Shown here piece after piece: positions 9,139 through 17,343 of a stretch of DNA of 64,000 nt; position 1 is the first letter of the stretch; every line of letters begins with the position of its first letter. Source of the DNA: Streptomyces sp. SolWspMP-5a-2 (GTDB lineage: Bacteria > Actinomycetota > Actinomycetes > Streptomycetales > Streptomycetaceae); the NCBI RefSeq assembly GCF_900091845.1, contig NZ_FMCI01000250.1:1-64000 (forward strand), written 5' to 3'. Both the position numbers and the translations under genes were made by a program. The notes beneath the pieces were generated by a model that saw only the letters and a list, made by a program, of their open reading frames with translations, had not been told where the DNA came from and did not search any database.

Positions 9139-9531
9139 TCAGGGAACGGGAAACCAGGCCGACAGGCGCTTGGCGACAGCCGATACATCGATGGTGTCCT
9201 GCGCGACCTCCTCGACGAACGGGCCGGCCACGGAGACGGGTGGCGGGGCGATACCGGCACTGACGCCGTTGAACCGCAGGAAGACACGCATGGCAAGCCA
9301 GGCGGTGCGCTTGTTGCCGTCGATCAGCGCGTGGTTGCGGGCGACGGAGTGCAGCAATGCCGCAGCCTTTTCGTGCAGCGTGGGATACAGCTCGGTCCCG
9401 AACACATTCGTGCGGGGTCGCTCGATAGCTGACACCAGAAGGCCCATGTCACGCACGCTGTGCTCGGTACCGTTGACCGCACGGGCGATGGCCAGGATCT
9501 CGTCGAGCTGGATGTGGCGCACGTCGGTCAC
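9139..9531 (-). CDS. doc: Doc-type (Fic superfamily) toxin
   Basis: A 130-residue death-on-curing protein. The active-site motif is HALIDGNKR (H67-R75), matching the Doc variant of the Fic motif (HxFx[D/N][A/G]NK) except that the usual Phe is Leu. Doc toxins phosphorylate elongation factor Tu and stop translation. Family-like features include the N-terminal LDEILAI helix and the C-terminal LSAWF. It overlaps the antitoxin stop by 4 bp. Unlike P1 phd-doc, the antitoxin here is a ribbon-helix-helix protein. Whether it is active with the Leu substitution is not known from sequence. Confidence 0.85.
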   Translation of the reverse strand: MTDVRHIQLDEILAIARAVNGTEHSVRDMGLLVSAIERPRTNVFGTELYPTLHEKAAALLHSVARNHALIDGNKRTAWLAMRVFLRFNGVSAGIAPPPVSVAGPFVEEVAQDTIDVSAVAKRLSAWFPVP

Positions 9532-9722
9532 TTCAGGTAGTCCAGAATCCCCGCATCGCTGTCCATTAGCTCGGCCAGGACGTCATCGACCTTCAGCTCG
9601 GCCCGGTCCTGGGCGTCGCGGATGGCCTCGATAGCGAGTTCCTGCTTGCTGCGGCCCTCCCGACGAGCCCGCTCGGTGAGCTTCGCGTCAAGGTCATCGG
9701 GCAGCCGGAGTGTCATCGCCAT
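9528..9722 (-). CDS. Ribbon-helix-helix antitoxin paired with Doc
   Basis: A 64-residue protein beginning MAMTLRLPDDLDAKL, typical of MetJ/Arc/CopG-type DNA-binding antitoxins: a short beta strand (TLRLP), helix A (DDLDAKLTERARREG) and helix B (SKQELAIEAIRDA), followed by an acidic C-terminal tail that should neutralise the toxin. ATG 9722 is preferred because TATCAT at 9734-9729 lies 6 nt upstream, as expected for a leaderless transcript; the ATG at 9716 is the alternative, and an upstream start at 9749 would run through the operator. Confidence 0.8.
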   Translation of the reverse strand: MAMTLRLPDDLDAKLTERARREGRSKQELAIEAIRDAQDRAELKVDDVLAELMDSDAGILDYLK

Positions 9723-9730
9723 ACAGCTAT

Positions 9731-9747
9731 GATACCTGACCGGTATC
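9731..9747. promoter_or_regulatory. Operator palindrome of the RHH-Doc module
   Basis: GATACC-TGACC-GGTATC is a perfect inverted repeat with a 5-bp spacer. It overlaps the likely -10 (TATCAT, 9734-9729) of the antitoxin gene, which fits autorepression by the RHH antitoxin. Confidence 0.65.
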
Positions 9748-9887
9748 ACGGCTGGCGCGTCTTAGCCGCGCCTCCTCGGAACGTGCGGTCCACGGCACCT
9801 GACGAGGAGGTCCAGCAGGGACCTCCGCCGCGAGCGTCCTGCGGACGTCAAGGATCTCCGAACGACCCTCGCTTACGAACCCGCAGG

Positions 9888-11243
9888 TCAGGACGCCTTG
9901 CCAGCAGGTTCAAGGATGGCCACGCACTCCACATGATGCGTCATCGGAAACAGATCGAACGCCCGCAGCGTCCGCACCCGGTACCCCCCGTCCCGGAAGT
10001 ACCCCAAGTCCCGTGCCAGCGCCGCCGGATCGCAGGCCACGTAGGCGATCTTGCGGGCCCCGAGCGACGACAGGTGTTCCACCGTCCGCTTTCCGGCCCC
10101 CGCGCGCGGCGGGTCCAGGACGATGAGGTCGACCTCCGTGATCCCCGTGCGCGGCAGCACCGCCTCGACCTTGCCCTGTTCGATCCGCACCCGGTCGAAG
10201 CCGGACAGGTTGTGCCGCGCGTCCTCGACCGCGCGCTTCCCGGACTCGATGCCCAGCACCGCCCCCTGGTCCCCGACGCGGTCCGCCAGCGCCCCCGCGA
10301 AGAGCCCGACGCCGCAGTACAGGTCGAGCGCCATGTCGCCCTTGCGCGGCAGCAGGCCCTGCATGACCGCCTTCATCAGCGTCTCGGCGGCCTGGGGATG
10401 CACCTGCCAGAAACCACCGCTGCCCACCCGGTAGGTGCGCCCGTCGGCCCGCTCACGGACGAACGCCCGCCCGTGGACGCGGTGGATGCCGCCGTCGTGC
10501 TCCTCGACCCGCATCACCGAGACCGGACGGTTCAGCTCCACCAGGGGCAGGCGGGCCCCCGGACGCGGCTCCAGGATGACCATGCGGTCCTGCGACCCCG
10601 TCGCGGCGATCGCCTCGACCGACGCCATCCCGGCCCAGTCCCGGTCCTCGACCCCGAGTTCGCTGACCCCGGGCGCCGCGATCATGCAGTGCTCGATCGG
10701 CTCGACCTCGTGCGAACGGTGCCTGCGCAGACCCGCGTTGCCGTCCGCGTCCACCGCGTACTGCACCCGCGTCCGCCACTGCGGCACCTGTCCCGCGGGC
10801 AGCTTGTCCCCCTCGGCCGGCATGACCGTCCCGTCCCAGCCCGCCTCCTCCGGCGTCAGGCCCGCGAGCCGCCGCAACTGCTCGGCGACGACCTCGCCCT
10901 TGAGCCTGCGCTGCGCGCCCGGCTTCGCGTGCTGCCAGTCGCAGCCGCCGCAGCGGCCGGGTCCGGCGTAGGGACACGGGGCCTCGACGCGGTCCTTCGA
11001 CGGCGTGAGGATCTCGACCGCGTCGGCGCGCAGGAACCTGGCGCCCTCCTCGCCCTCGGTCACCCGCGCCACGACCCGCTCGTCGGGCAGCGCGTGCCGG
11101 ACGAAGAGGACCTGGCCCTCGTCGGTGCGGGCGATGCAGTGCCCGCCGTGCGCGACGGGCCCGACCTCGACCTCGTACTCCCGTCCCACGAGGGACACCG
11201 CCTCAGCCGTCCCCGCCTGCGATTTCTTCGGTTCTGCCTGCAT
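9888..11243 (-). CDS. TRAM-domain class I RNA (uracil-C5) methyltransferase, RlmC/D-TrmA family
   Basis: A 451-residue SAM-dependent enzyme that makes 5-methyluridine in rRNA (or tRNA). An N-terminal TRAM/OB domain (about 18-80) precedes the Fe-S cysteines C90, C98, C101 and C186 (PCPYAGPGRCGGCDWQ and EHC), then the SAM-binding LDLYCGVGLF and the catalytic-cysteine region YVACDPAALARDL near the C terminus. ATG 11243 is chosen (GGAG about 10 nt upstream) over an earlier start in proline-rich sequence. The equivalent M. tuberculosis gene, Rv2689c, also sits next to the permease and trkA pair. Confidence 0.88.
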   Translation of the reverse strand: MQAEPKKSQAGTAEAVSLVGREYEVEVGPVAHGGHCIARTDEGQVLFVRHALPDERVVARVTEGEEGARFLRADAVEILTPSKDRVEAPCPYAGPGRCGGCDWQHAKPGAQRRLKGEVVAEQLRRLAGLTPEEAGWDGTVMPAEGDKLPAGQVPQWRTRVQYAVDADGNAGLRRHRSHEVEPIEHCMIAAPGVSELGVEDRDWAGMASVEAIAATGSQDRMVILEPRPGARLPLVELNRPVSVMRVEEHDGGIHRVHGRAFVRERADGRTYRVGSGGFWQVHPQAAETLMKAVMQGLLPRKGDMALDLYCGVGLFAGALADRVGDQGAVLGIESGKRAVEDARHNLSGFDRVRIEQGKVEAVLPRTGITEVDLIVLDPPRAGAGKRTVEHLSSLGARKIAYVACDPAALARDLGYFRDGGYRVRTLRAFDLFPMTHHVECVAILEPAGKAS

Positions 11244-11471
11244 GGCGGGGTGACTCCAGATCCAGAGGGGGTACGGTCCGCGCGGCGATCCCGGCGGGCC
11301 CGGCGGCAACAGCCCACCAGTCTAGTTCCTGCCCCGGTCTCCCCCGCCCGGCCCAGGCCCCCGGCCGACCCGCCCCGCGTCAGGCCCCGGCTTCCGCCCC
11401 GGCCGAGCCCGAACCCGGACCCGGGCACCCCACGCCTCACAACGAAGCGCCCGCCCGCAGCCCGCCCCCGG

Positions 11472-13565
11472 CTACCGCGCGCTCTTCTCCCCCGCCCCGC
11501 GCTCCCCCGCGGCCCGCTGTCCCGCGAGCCGCTCTCCGGTCCCCCGCTCCCCCGCCGGGCCCCGGCGTACCGCGCCGGGTGCGCTCCAGTCCTGGCGGCG
11601 GCGGGCCCGGTTGCGGGCCGCTTCCGAGGACTGGAGCTGGTAGGGCACGGACGTCACCATGACGCCCGGGGTGAACAGCAGCCGTCCCTTGAGGCGCAGC
11701 GCGCTCTGGTTGTGCAGCAGGTGCTCGTACCAGTGGCCGACCACGTACTCGGGGATGATCACCGAGACCGCGTCGCGCGGGGACTCCTTGCGGAGGCTCT
11801 TGACGTACTCGATGACCGGCCGCGTGATCTCGCGGTAGGGCGAGTCGAGGACCTTCAGCGGGACGTCTATCCCGCGCCGTTCCCACTCCTCGCGCAGCAC
11901 CTTCATCTCCGCCGGGTCGACGTTGACGGTGAGCGCCTCCAGGGTGTCGGAGCGCATCAGCTTGGCGTAGGCGAGGGCGCGCAGGGTCGGCCGGTGGATG
12001 CGGGAGATGAGGACGACCGAGTGGATCCGGGAGGGCCGGACGCTGTCGTCGCCGGGCTCCTCGGGGGCGACGATCTCGGCGGCGACGCGGTCGTAGTGCT
12101 TACGGATCGCCGTCATCGTCGCGTAGAAGATGACCATGCCGAGCAGCGCGACCCAGGCGCCGTGGGTGAACTTGGTGACCAGGACGACGACCAGCACCAG
12201 GCCGGTGAAGAACGCGCCGAACGTGTTGATGGCCCGGGAGCGGACCATGTGCCGGCGGGTGCCCGCGTCCCGCTCGGTGGCCAGGTGGCGGTTCCAGTGC
12301 CGGACCATGCCGATCTGGCTGAGCGTGAAGGACACGAACACGCCGACGATGTAGAGCTGGATCAGCCGGGTCGAGTCGGCGCCGTAGATCACCACGAGCA
12401 GCATCGCCGCTCCGGCCAGCAGCACGATGCCGTTGGAGAACGCGAGGCGGTCGCCGCGGGTGTGCAGCTGGCGGGGCAGGTAGCGGTCCTGGGCGAGGAT
12501 CGAGCCGAGCACCGGGAAGCCGTTGTACGCGGTGTTCGCGGCGAGGAACAGGACGAGCGCGGTCGCCGCGGCCAGCACCACGAACAGGAAGCTGCCCTTG
12601 CCGAAGACGGCCTCGGCGACCTGCGTGATGACCGGGTTCTGGACGTATCCGGAGCCCACGCCGACACCGTGGTGGAGCAGGTCGGCGGCCGGGTTCTCGG
12701 CCATCCGGACCTTGGTGACCAGGGCCAGCACGATGATGCCGCAGAACATGGTGACGGCGAGCAGGCCCATCATCGCGAGCGTGGTCGCGGCGTTCTTCGA
12801 CTTGGGCTTGCGGAAGGCCGGGACGCCGTTGGAGATCGCCTCGACGCCGGTGAGCGCGGCGCAGCCGGAGGAGAAGGCGCGCAGCATCAGGAAGATCAGC
12901 GCGAACCCGGCGAGGCCCTGGTGCTCGGCCTTGATCGTGTACTCGGCGGTCGGTGCCCGCATGGTGTCGCCGAGGACCAGGCCGCGGAACGCGCCCCACG
13001 CGATCATGACGAAGACGCCGCTGACGAAGACGTACGTCGGGATCGCGAAGAGCTTGCCCGACTCCTTGACCCCGCGCAGGTTCATCAGCGTGAGCAGCAC
13101 GATGACGGCGACGGCGCAGAGCACCTTGTGCTCGACCACGAACGGGATCGCGGAGCCGAGGTTCTCGATGCCGGAGGCGATGGAGACGGCGACCGTGAGG
13201 ACGTAGTCGACGAGCAGGGCGCTGGCCACGGTGAGCCCGGCCTTGGGGCCGAGGTTGGTGGTGGCCACCTCGTAGTCGCCGCCGCCGCTCGGGTAGGCGT
13301 GCACGTTCTGCCGGTAGGACGCCACCACGGTGAACATGAGGACGACCACGGCGAGGGCGATCCACGGGCTGAAGTGGTACGCCGACACACCCGCGATGGA
13401 CAGGACCAGCAGCACCTCTCCGGGCGCGTACGCGACGGAGGAGAGCGGGTCGGAGGCGAAGACGGGGAGGGCGATGCGCTTCGGCAGGAGGGTCTCCCCC
13501 AGCCGGTCACTGCGCAGTGCGCGCCCGATCAAGATCCGTTTGGGCACGTCGGTCAGTTTGGACAC
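11472..13565 (-). CDS. APC-superfamily permease, KimA-like potassium transporter candidate
   Basis: A 697-residue membrane protein: a short cytoplasmic N terminus containing RALRSDRLGETLLPKR and FASDPLSSVAYAPGE, about 12 hydrophobic segments to residue ~475, then a ~200-residue soluble C-terminal domain. This layout matches the KimA family of high-affinity proton-coupled K+ importers. The divergent trkA pair supports a potassium role; amino-acid transport is the older annotation. The last ~50 residues are Gly/Ala/Arg repeats. GTG 13565 has no Shine-Dalgarno, but TACCAT lies 8 nt upstream, so a leaderless start is likely. No ydaO leader is visible here, unlike Bacillus kimA. Confidence 0.78.
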   Translation of the reverse strand: MSKLTDVPKRILIGRALRSDRLGETLLPKRIALPVFASDPLSSVAYAPGEVLLVLSIAGVSAYHFSPWIALAVVVLMFTVVASYRQNVHAYPSGGGDYEVATTNLGPKAGLTVASALLVDYVLTVAVSIASGIENLGSAIPFVVEHKVLCAVAVIVLLTLMNLRGVKESGKLFAIPTYVFVSGVFVMIAWGAFRGLVLGDTMRAPTAEYTIKAEHQGLAGFALIFLMLRAFSSGCAALTGVEAISNGVPAFRKPKSKNAATTLAMMGLLAVTMFCGIIVLALVTKVRMAENPAADLLHHGVGVGSGYVQNPVITQVAEAVFGKGSFLFVVLAAATALVLFLAANTAYNGFPVLGSILAQDRYLPRQLHTRGDRLAFSNGIVLLAGAAMLLVVIYGADSTRLIQLYIVGVFVSFTLSQIGMVRHWNRHLATERDAGTRRHMVRSRAINTFGAFFTGLVLVVVLVTKFTHGAWVALLGMVIFYATMTAIRKHYDRVAAEIVAPEEPGDDSVRPSRIHSVVLISRIHRPTLRALAYAKLMRSDTLEALTVNVDPAEMKVLREEWERRGIDVPLKVLDSPYREITRPVIEYVKSLRKESPRDAVSVIIPEYVVGHWYEHLLHNQSALRLKGRLLFTPGVMVTSVPYQLQSSEAARNRARRRQDWSAPGAVRRGPAGERGTGERLAGQRAAGERGAGEKSAR

Positions 13566-13764
13566 AACGCAGCATGGTAGGCGTTCGAACGGGTGCCCAA
13601 CCACCCGCCACCCCAGATCTGCCCTCCGGGTGAATTCGGGCCCGGCCCGGCCGGCGATCGCGCAGGTCTGCGGCTAGGGCGCCGGGGGCCGTGCCTAGAT
13701 GACTGACCCCGTGCCTCTGCCGTGCGCGCGGCCGTCACCCCCCGTTCACCGCTCCGGAGGTCCC

Positions 13765-13860
13765 ATGCACGCCCCAGCTGAGTTGATCGGTGCCGTGGCG
13801 GCTCTCGTCGGCCTGGGAATCCTCGCGCGGGCGAGCGTGCGGAGCATCAGCAGGCGCTGA
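13765..13860 (+). CDS. Candidate 31-residue single-span membrane peptide
   Basis: ATG 13765 is preceded by GGAGG at 7 nt. The product begins MHAPAELIGAVAALVGLG, has one hydrophobic stretch (residues ~7-22) and a basic tail containing RASVRSISRR, the shape of a small membrane-anchored subunit. It ends 126 bp before the trkA operon on the same strand and lies between two potassium-transport units, recalling KdpF-like accessory peptides, although it has no KdpF similarity. It could equally be a leader peptide. Too short for coding statistics to be decisive. Confidence 0.5.
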   Translation: MHAPAELIGAVAALVGLGILARASVRSISRR

Positions 13861-13986
13861 CGTCACCGGGGTCCCGGGGCAACCGCGCACAGGGGTGCCC
13901 GCGTCCTACCGCGCGTGTGTAGCTTGGGCGTCGGTCTGAGACCCTGATGTGGCTGGGCAGTATCTCTTGACACCGGAAGGACGGTC

Positions 13987-14658
13987 GTGCACATCGTCAT
14001 CATGGGCTGCGGCAGAGTGGGTTCCGCTCTCGCCCAGACCCTGGAGCAACAGGGGCACACGGTCGCCGTGATCGACCAGGACCCCACCGCCTTCCGCCGT
14101 CTGGGCCCCGGGTTCGGTGGCCGCCGGGTCACCGGTGTCGGCTTCGACCAGGACACCCTCCGCGAGGCCGGTATCGAGGAGGCCGGTGCCTTCGCCGCCG
14201 TCTCCAGCGGTGACAACTCGAACATCATCTCGGCGCGCGTCGCCCGGGAGATGTTCGGCGTGGAGAACGTCGCGGCCCGGATCTACGACCCCCGCCGCGC
14301 CGAGGTCTACCAGCGCCTGGGCATCCCCACGGTGGCGACGGTCCGCTGGACCGCCGACCAGATGCTGCGCAGGCTGCTCCCCTCGGGCGCCGAGCCGCTG
14401 TGGCGCGATCCGACCGGTGGGGTCCAGCTCGCCGAGGTGCACACGTCGGCCGCCTGGGTCGGTCACAAGATCAGCAGGCTCCAGGAGGAGACGGGCGTGC
14501 GGGTGGCGTTCGTGACCCGGCTGGGCGAGGCGATCCTGCCGTCGTCGCAGACGGTGCTCCAGGAGGGCGATCTCGTGCACGTGATGATGCGCACCGACGA
14601 GGTCGACAAGGTCGAGGCGGCGTTCGCCAAGGGTCCCGACGAGGAAGGCGGTCACTGA
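13987..14658 (+). CDS. trkA: TrkA-family potassium uptake regulator (first of pair, CeoB-like)
   Basis: A 223-residue RCK protein: an N-terminal Rossmann domain (MGCGRVGSALA, residues 6-16; acidic VIDQD at the end of strand two) and a C-terminal TrkA_C domain from about 140. These cytoplasmic subunits gate a membrane K+ channel or transporter in response to NAD(H)/ATP and, in some families, c-di-AMP. GTG start with GGAAGG upstream. The stop overlaps the next gene's ATG (TGATG), so the two are made together, as with ceoB-ceoC of M. tuberculosis. Confidence 0.92.
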   Translation: MHIVIMGCGRVGSALAQTLEQQGHTVAVIDQDPTAFRRLGPGFGGRRVTGVGFDQDTLREAGIEEAGAFAAVSSGDNSNIISARVAREMFGVENVAARIYDPRRAEVYQRLGIPTVATVRWTADQMLRRLLPSGAEPLWRDPTGGVQLAEVHTSAAWVGHKISRLQEETGVRVAFVTRLGEAILPSSQTVLQEGDLVHVMMRTDEVDKVEAAFAKGPDEEGGH

Positions 14659-15326
14659 TGAGGGTCGCCATTGCCGGGGCCGGCGCGGTGGGCCGCTCGA
14701 TCGCGGGCGAGCTGCTGGAGAACGGTCACGAGATCCTGCTGATCGACAAGGCGCCGACGGCCATCTCGGTCGAGCGGGTGCCGCGGGCGGAGTGGCTGCT
14801 GGCCGACGCCTGCGAGATCACGTCCCTGGACGAGGCGGCGCTCCAGCGCTGCAACGTCGTCATCGCCGCGACCGGCGACGACAAGGTGAACCTGGTCGTG
14901 TCGCTGCTCGCGAAGACGGAGTACGGGGTGCCGCGGGTCGTCGCCCGCGTCAACAACCCGAAGAACGAGTGGCTGTTCAACGAGTCCTGGGGCGTCGACG
15001 TCGCGGTCTCCACGCCGCGTCTGATGTCCGCGCTGGTGGAGGAGGCGGTGAGCGTCGGCGACCTGGTCCGGCTGCTGCGCTTCAGCCACGGTGACGCCAA
15101 CCTCGTCGAGCTGACGCTGCCGGAGGAGTCGGCGCTCGCGGGGACGCAGGTCGGTGACGTCGAGTGGCCGGAGGACACCTCGCTGGTGACGATCATCCGC
15201 GGCACCCGTGTCCTCACGCCGACCCAGGAGGACTCCCTGGAGGCCGGTGACGAGCTGCTGTTCGTGGCGGCGCAGGCCCGGGAGGAGCAGTTGGAGGACC
15301 TGCTGTCGGTGCGACGCGAGAAGTGA
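14658..15326 (+). CDS. trkA: TrkA-family potassium uptake regulator (second of pair, CeoC-like)
   Basis: A 222-residue paralogue of the preceding protein with the same RCK_N (GAGAVGRSIAGEL; LLIDK) and TrkA_C (about 135-220) layout. The two divergent RCK proteins probably form a hetero-oligomeric ring on a membrane partner; no TrkH/KtrB-type channel gene is next to them, so the partner is either the KimA-like permease across the intergenic region or a protein encoded elsewhere. A strong hairpin 40 bp downstream ends the operon. Confidence 0.92.
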   Translation: MRVAIAGAGAVGRSIAGELLENGHEILLIDKAPTAISVERVPRAEWLLADACEITSLDEAALQRCNVVIAATGDDKVNLVVSLLAKTEYGVPRVVARVNNPKNEWLFNESWGVDVAVSTPRLMSALVEEAVSVGDLVRLLRFSHGDANLVELTLPEESALAGTQVGDVEWPEDTSLVTIIRGTRVLTPTQEDSLEAGDELLFVAAQAREEQLEDLLSVRREK

Positions 15327-15365
15327 CGGCCCGCGGCACGACGCCGGCCGCGGACCGGTCATGAC

Positions 15366-15400
15366 GGAAGGGCGCCCCTCGGAGCGAGGGGCGCCCTTCC
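15366..15400. terminator. Bidirectional hairpin between trkA pair and DUF3159 gene
   Basis: Perfect 15-bp arms (GGAAGGGCGCCCCTC at 15366-15380 and its complement at 15386-15400) with a 5-nt loop, between convergent genes. No T-tract, as is common for Streptomyces terminators. Confidence 0.8.
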
Positions 15401-15419
15401 GGCGTCGGTGGGGAGAGGC

Positions 15420-16187
15420 TCAGGCTTCCCTGCGGTGGCGTCCGGCGGCCGCGTCGCCGTTCTCCGCGCGTTCGGCGGCCAGGGCGGCCTTGCGCTCCTC
15501 CTCGGCCTTCTCCTCCGCCTCCATCTCCGCGAAGACGTCGATGGGGGCGGGCGCCTTCGCGAGGAAGACCCAGGTCAGCCAGACGGCCAGCAGGAACGGC
15601 GGGATCTTGAGGGCGACCAGGACCCAGCCGAGCTGCGCGGTGTCGGCCCACAGGTAGAGCGGAAAGAGGATCGCGCACTTGGCGAGCAGGATCAGGCCCC
15701 AGGCCCAACTGGCCTTCGCGTAGGCCTTCTTGCGCCCGGGGTTGCGGGTGCGCCAGGAGAGGTTCTCCTTGAAGACCGGACCGAGCACCAGGCCCATCAG
15801 CGGCACCCCGCACAGGGTGGTGATGATGTAGGCGAGCGCCAGGCCGAGCGTGTAGAGCATGCCCGGCAGGTAGAAGTCCTTGGCGTTGCCGGTCATCATC
15901 GCGAAGACGACGCCGAAGGCGACGCCGAAGACCCCGCTGAAGGCGTGCTTCACGGTGTCGCGCATGGCCAGGCGGACCACGACCAGCGCCAGGGACACCA
16001 CCAGGGCCGCGATGGCGGACCAGTGCAGGTTCTTGTTGATGGTGAAGATGGTGACGAAGAGGAGGCCGGGCAGGACCGTCTCGATCATGCCCCGCACCCC
16101 GCCGAACGCCTCGAACAGCGCGGCCTCGGTCACCGCCCTCGCGTCGTCGGCCTGAGTGTCTTCGGTCGGCTTGTCGAGCGACGTCAC
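15420..16187 (-). CDS. DUF3159 membrane protein
   Basis: A 255-residue integral membrane protein with about six hydrophobic segments between residues ~35 and 215 and a charged C-terminal tail rich in Glu, Ala and Arg. It matches the actinobacterial DUF3159 family (Rv2693c in M. tuberculosis). GTG 16187 starts 3 bp after the OB-fold gene's TAG, so the two are co-transcribed. Function is not known; persistent linkage to trkA across actinobacteria suggests an ion- or envelope-related role, which is inference. Confidence 0.82.
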   Translation of the reverse strand: MTSLDKPTEDTQADDARAVTEAALFEAFGGVRGMIETVLPGLLFVTIFTINKNLHWSAIAALVVSLALVVVRLAMRDTVKHAFSGVFGVAFGVVFAMMTGNAKDFYLPGMLYTLGLALAYIITTLCGVPLMGLVLGPVFKENLSWRTRNPGRKKAYAKASWAWGLILLAKCAILFPLYLWADTAQLGWVLVALKIPPFLLAVWLTWVFLAKAPAPIDVFAEMEAEEKAEEERKAALAAERAENGDAAAGRHRREA

Positions 16188-16190
16188 CGG

Positions 16191-16589
16191 CTACTCCCGT
16201 CCGAGGGGTTTCAGTTCGTATTTCGGGTTGAACAGCACCCGGCGGCCTCTGCTCATCGCGATCCGGCCGGAGGCGATGAGCCTGCGTCCCGGTTCTATGC
16301 CGACGATGGAGCGCCGGCCGAGCCACACCACGTCCAGCGCGGCGGAACCGTCGAACAGCTCGGCCTCCAGGGCCGGGACCCCGGCACGCGGTCGCAGGGT
16401 GACCGTGCGCAAGGTACCAGTAACGGTGACGACCTGTCGGTCGTGGCAGTCACCGATCCGGGTGCAGCCGGAGGTCTCGGCCTCCTCCCGCAGCTCCTCG
16501 GACTCCAGCTCCTCCTGGGACGAGGAGAGCCGGTCGAGCATGCGCCGGAACCGGCCCACCGGCTTCTCCGAACGAGGGACAGCACTCAT
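16191..16589 (-). CDS. OB-fold nucleic-acid-binding domain protein
   Basis: A 132-residue protein: a charged, Glu-rich N-terminal segment (about 17-40), then an OB fold (about 45-125) with VVTVTGTLRTVTLRPRAG, VPALEAELFDGSAALDVVWL-type strands and the closing GRRLIASGRI. The fold resembles a stand-alone RecG-wedge-like or tRNA-anti domain. It heads a two-gene unit with DUF3159 (Rv2694c-Rv2693c in M. tuberculosis). No catalytic residues; binding of DNA or RNA is presumed from fold alone. Confidence 0.78.
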   Translation of the reverse strand: MSAVPRSEKPVGRFRRMLDRLSSSQEELESEELREEAETSGCTRIGDCHDRQVVTVTGTLRTVTLRPRAGVPALEAELFDGSAALDVVWLGRRSIVGIEPGRRLIASGRIAMSRGRRVLFNPKYELKPLGRE

Positions 16590-16656
16590 ACCGAAAGCGT
16601 ACCGGGGCGCACCGACAGCGCCGTACCGGCCGCTGCGCCGTCCGTCAGGGCCCGCT

Positions 16657-17343
16657 CTACCGTTCGAACCGGTACCCCATGCCCGGCTCGGTGATGAAGT
16701 GCCGGGGGTGCGACGGGTCCGTCTCCAGCTTCCTGCGCAGCTGCGCCATGTAGACCCGCAGGTAGTTGGTCTCGGTGCCGTACGAGGGGCCCCACACCTC
16801 CTGCAGGAGCTGCTTCTGGCTGACCAGCCGCCCGGTGTTGCGGACCAGGACCTCCAGGAGATGCCACTCGGTGGGGGTGAGGCGGACGTCGCGTCCGGCG
16901 CGGTTGACCTTCTTCGCGGCGAGGTCGACGGTGAACTCCTCGGTCTCCACCGTCGTCACGTCGTCCTCGCCCGCGCCGACCGGTTCGGCCCTGCGGACGG
17001 CGGCGCGCAGCCGGGCGAGGAGTTCGTCCATGCCGAACGGCTTGGTGACGTAGTCGTCGGCGCCCGCGTCCAGGGCCTCGACCTTCTCGTCGGAGGAGTG
17101 CCGGGCGGAGAGCACCAGGATCGGCACCCGGGTCCAGCCGCGCAGGCCGCGGATGACCTCGACGCCGTCCATGTCGGGCAGGCCCAGGTCGAGGACGATC
17201 ACGTCGGGGTGGCGGGCGGCGGCGAGCTGGAGGGCGCCCGCGCCGTCGTGGGCGGCGTCGACCTCGTACTTGCGGGCTCTGAGGTTGATCACGAGGGCGC
17301 GCACGATCTGCGGCTCGTCGTCGATCACGAGCACCCGGGTCAT
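16657..17343 (-). CDS. kdpE: KdpE-type response regulator
   Basis: A 228-residue OmpR/PhoB-family regulator. Receiver: D9/D10 (IDDE), phosphoacceptor D52 (LDLGLPDMDG) and K102-region TKPFG; winged-helix DNA-binding domain from about 128, ending EPGMGYRFER. KdpE activates high-affinity K+ uptake genes under K+ limitation. Its ATG overlaps the kdpD stop by 4 bp. No kdpFABC genes are adjacent, so the targets lie elsewhere or are other K+ genes such as those next door. Confidence 0.93.
   Translation of the reverse strand: MTRVLVIDDEPQIVRALVINLRARKYEVDAAHDGAGALQLAAARHPDVIVLDLGLPDMDGVEVIRGLRGWTRVPILVLSARHSSDEKVEALDAGADDYVTKPFGMDELLARLRAAVRRAEPVGAGEDDVTTVETEEFTVDLAAKKVNRAGRDVRLTPTEWHLLEVLVRNTGRLVSQKQLLQEVWGPSYGTETNYLRVYMAQLRRKLETDPSHPRHFITEPGMGYRFER

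Noticed and set aside
8781..9263. Possible gene starting GTG 8781 with GGAAGGGG upstream
   Set aside because: Product is Arg/Pro-rich without features and runs through the heptamer repeat and into the antisense of doc.
9729..13580. 1283-codon plus-strand open frame opposite the methyltransferase and permease
   Set aside because: Antisense shadow; no domains, and the opposite strand encodes two recognised proteins with proper starts.
13566..13764. ydaO riboswitch ahead of the KimA-like gene, as in Bacillus
   Set aside because: None of the conserved ydaO blocks seen at 46220-46354 is present, and the start looks leaderless.
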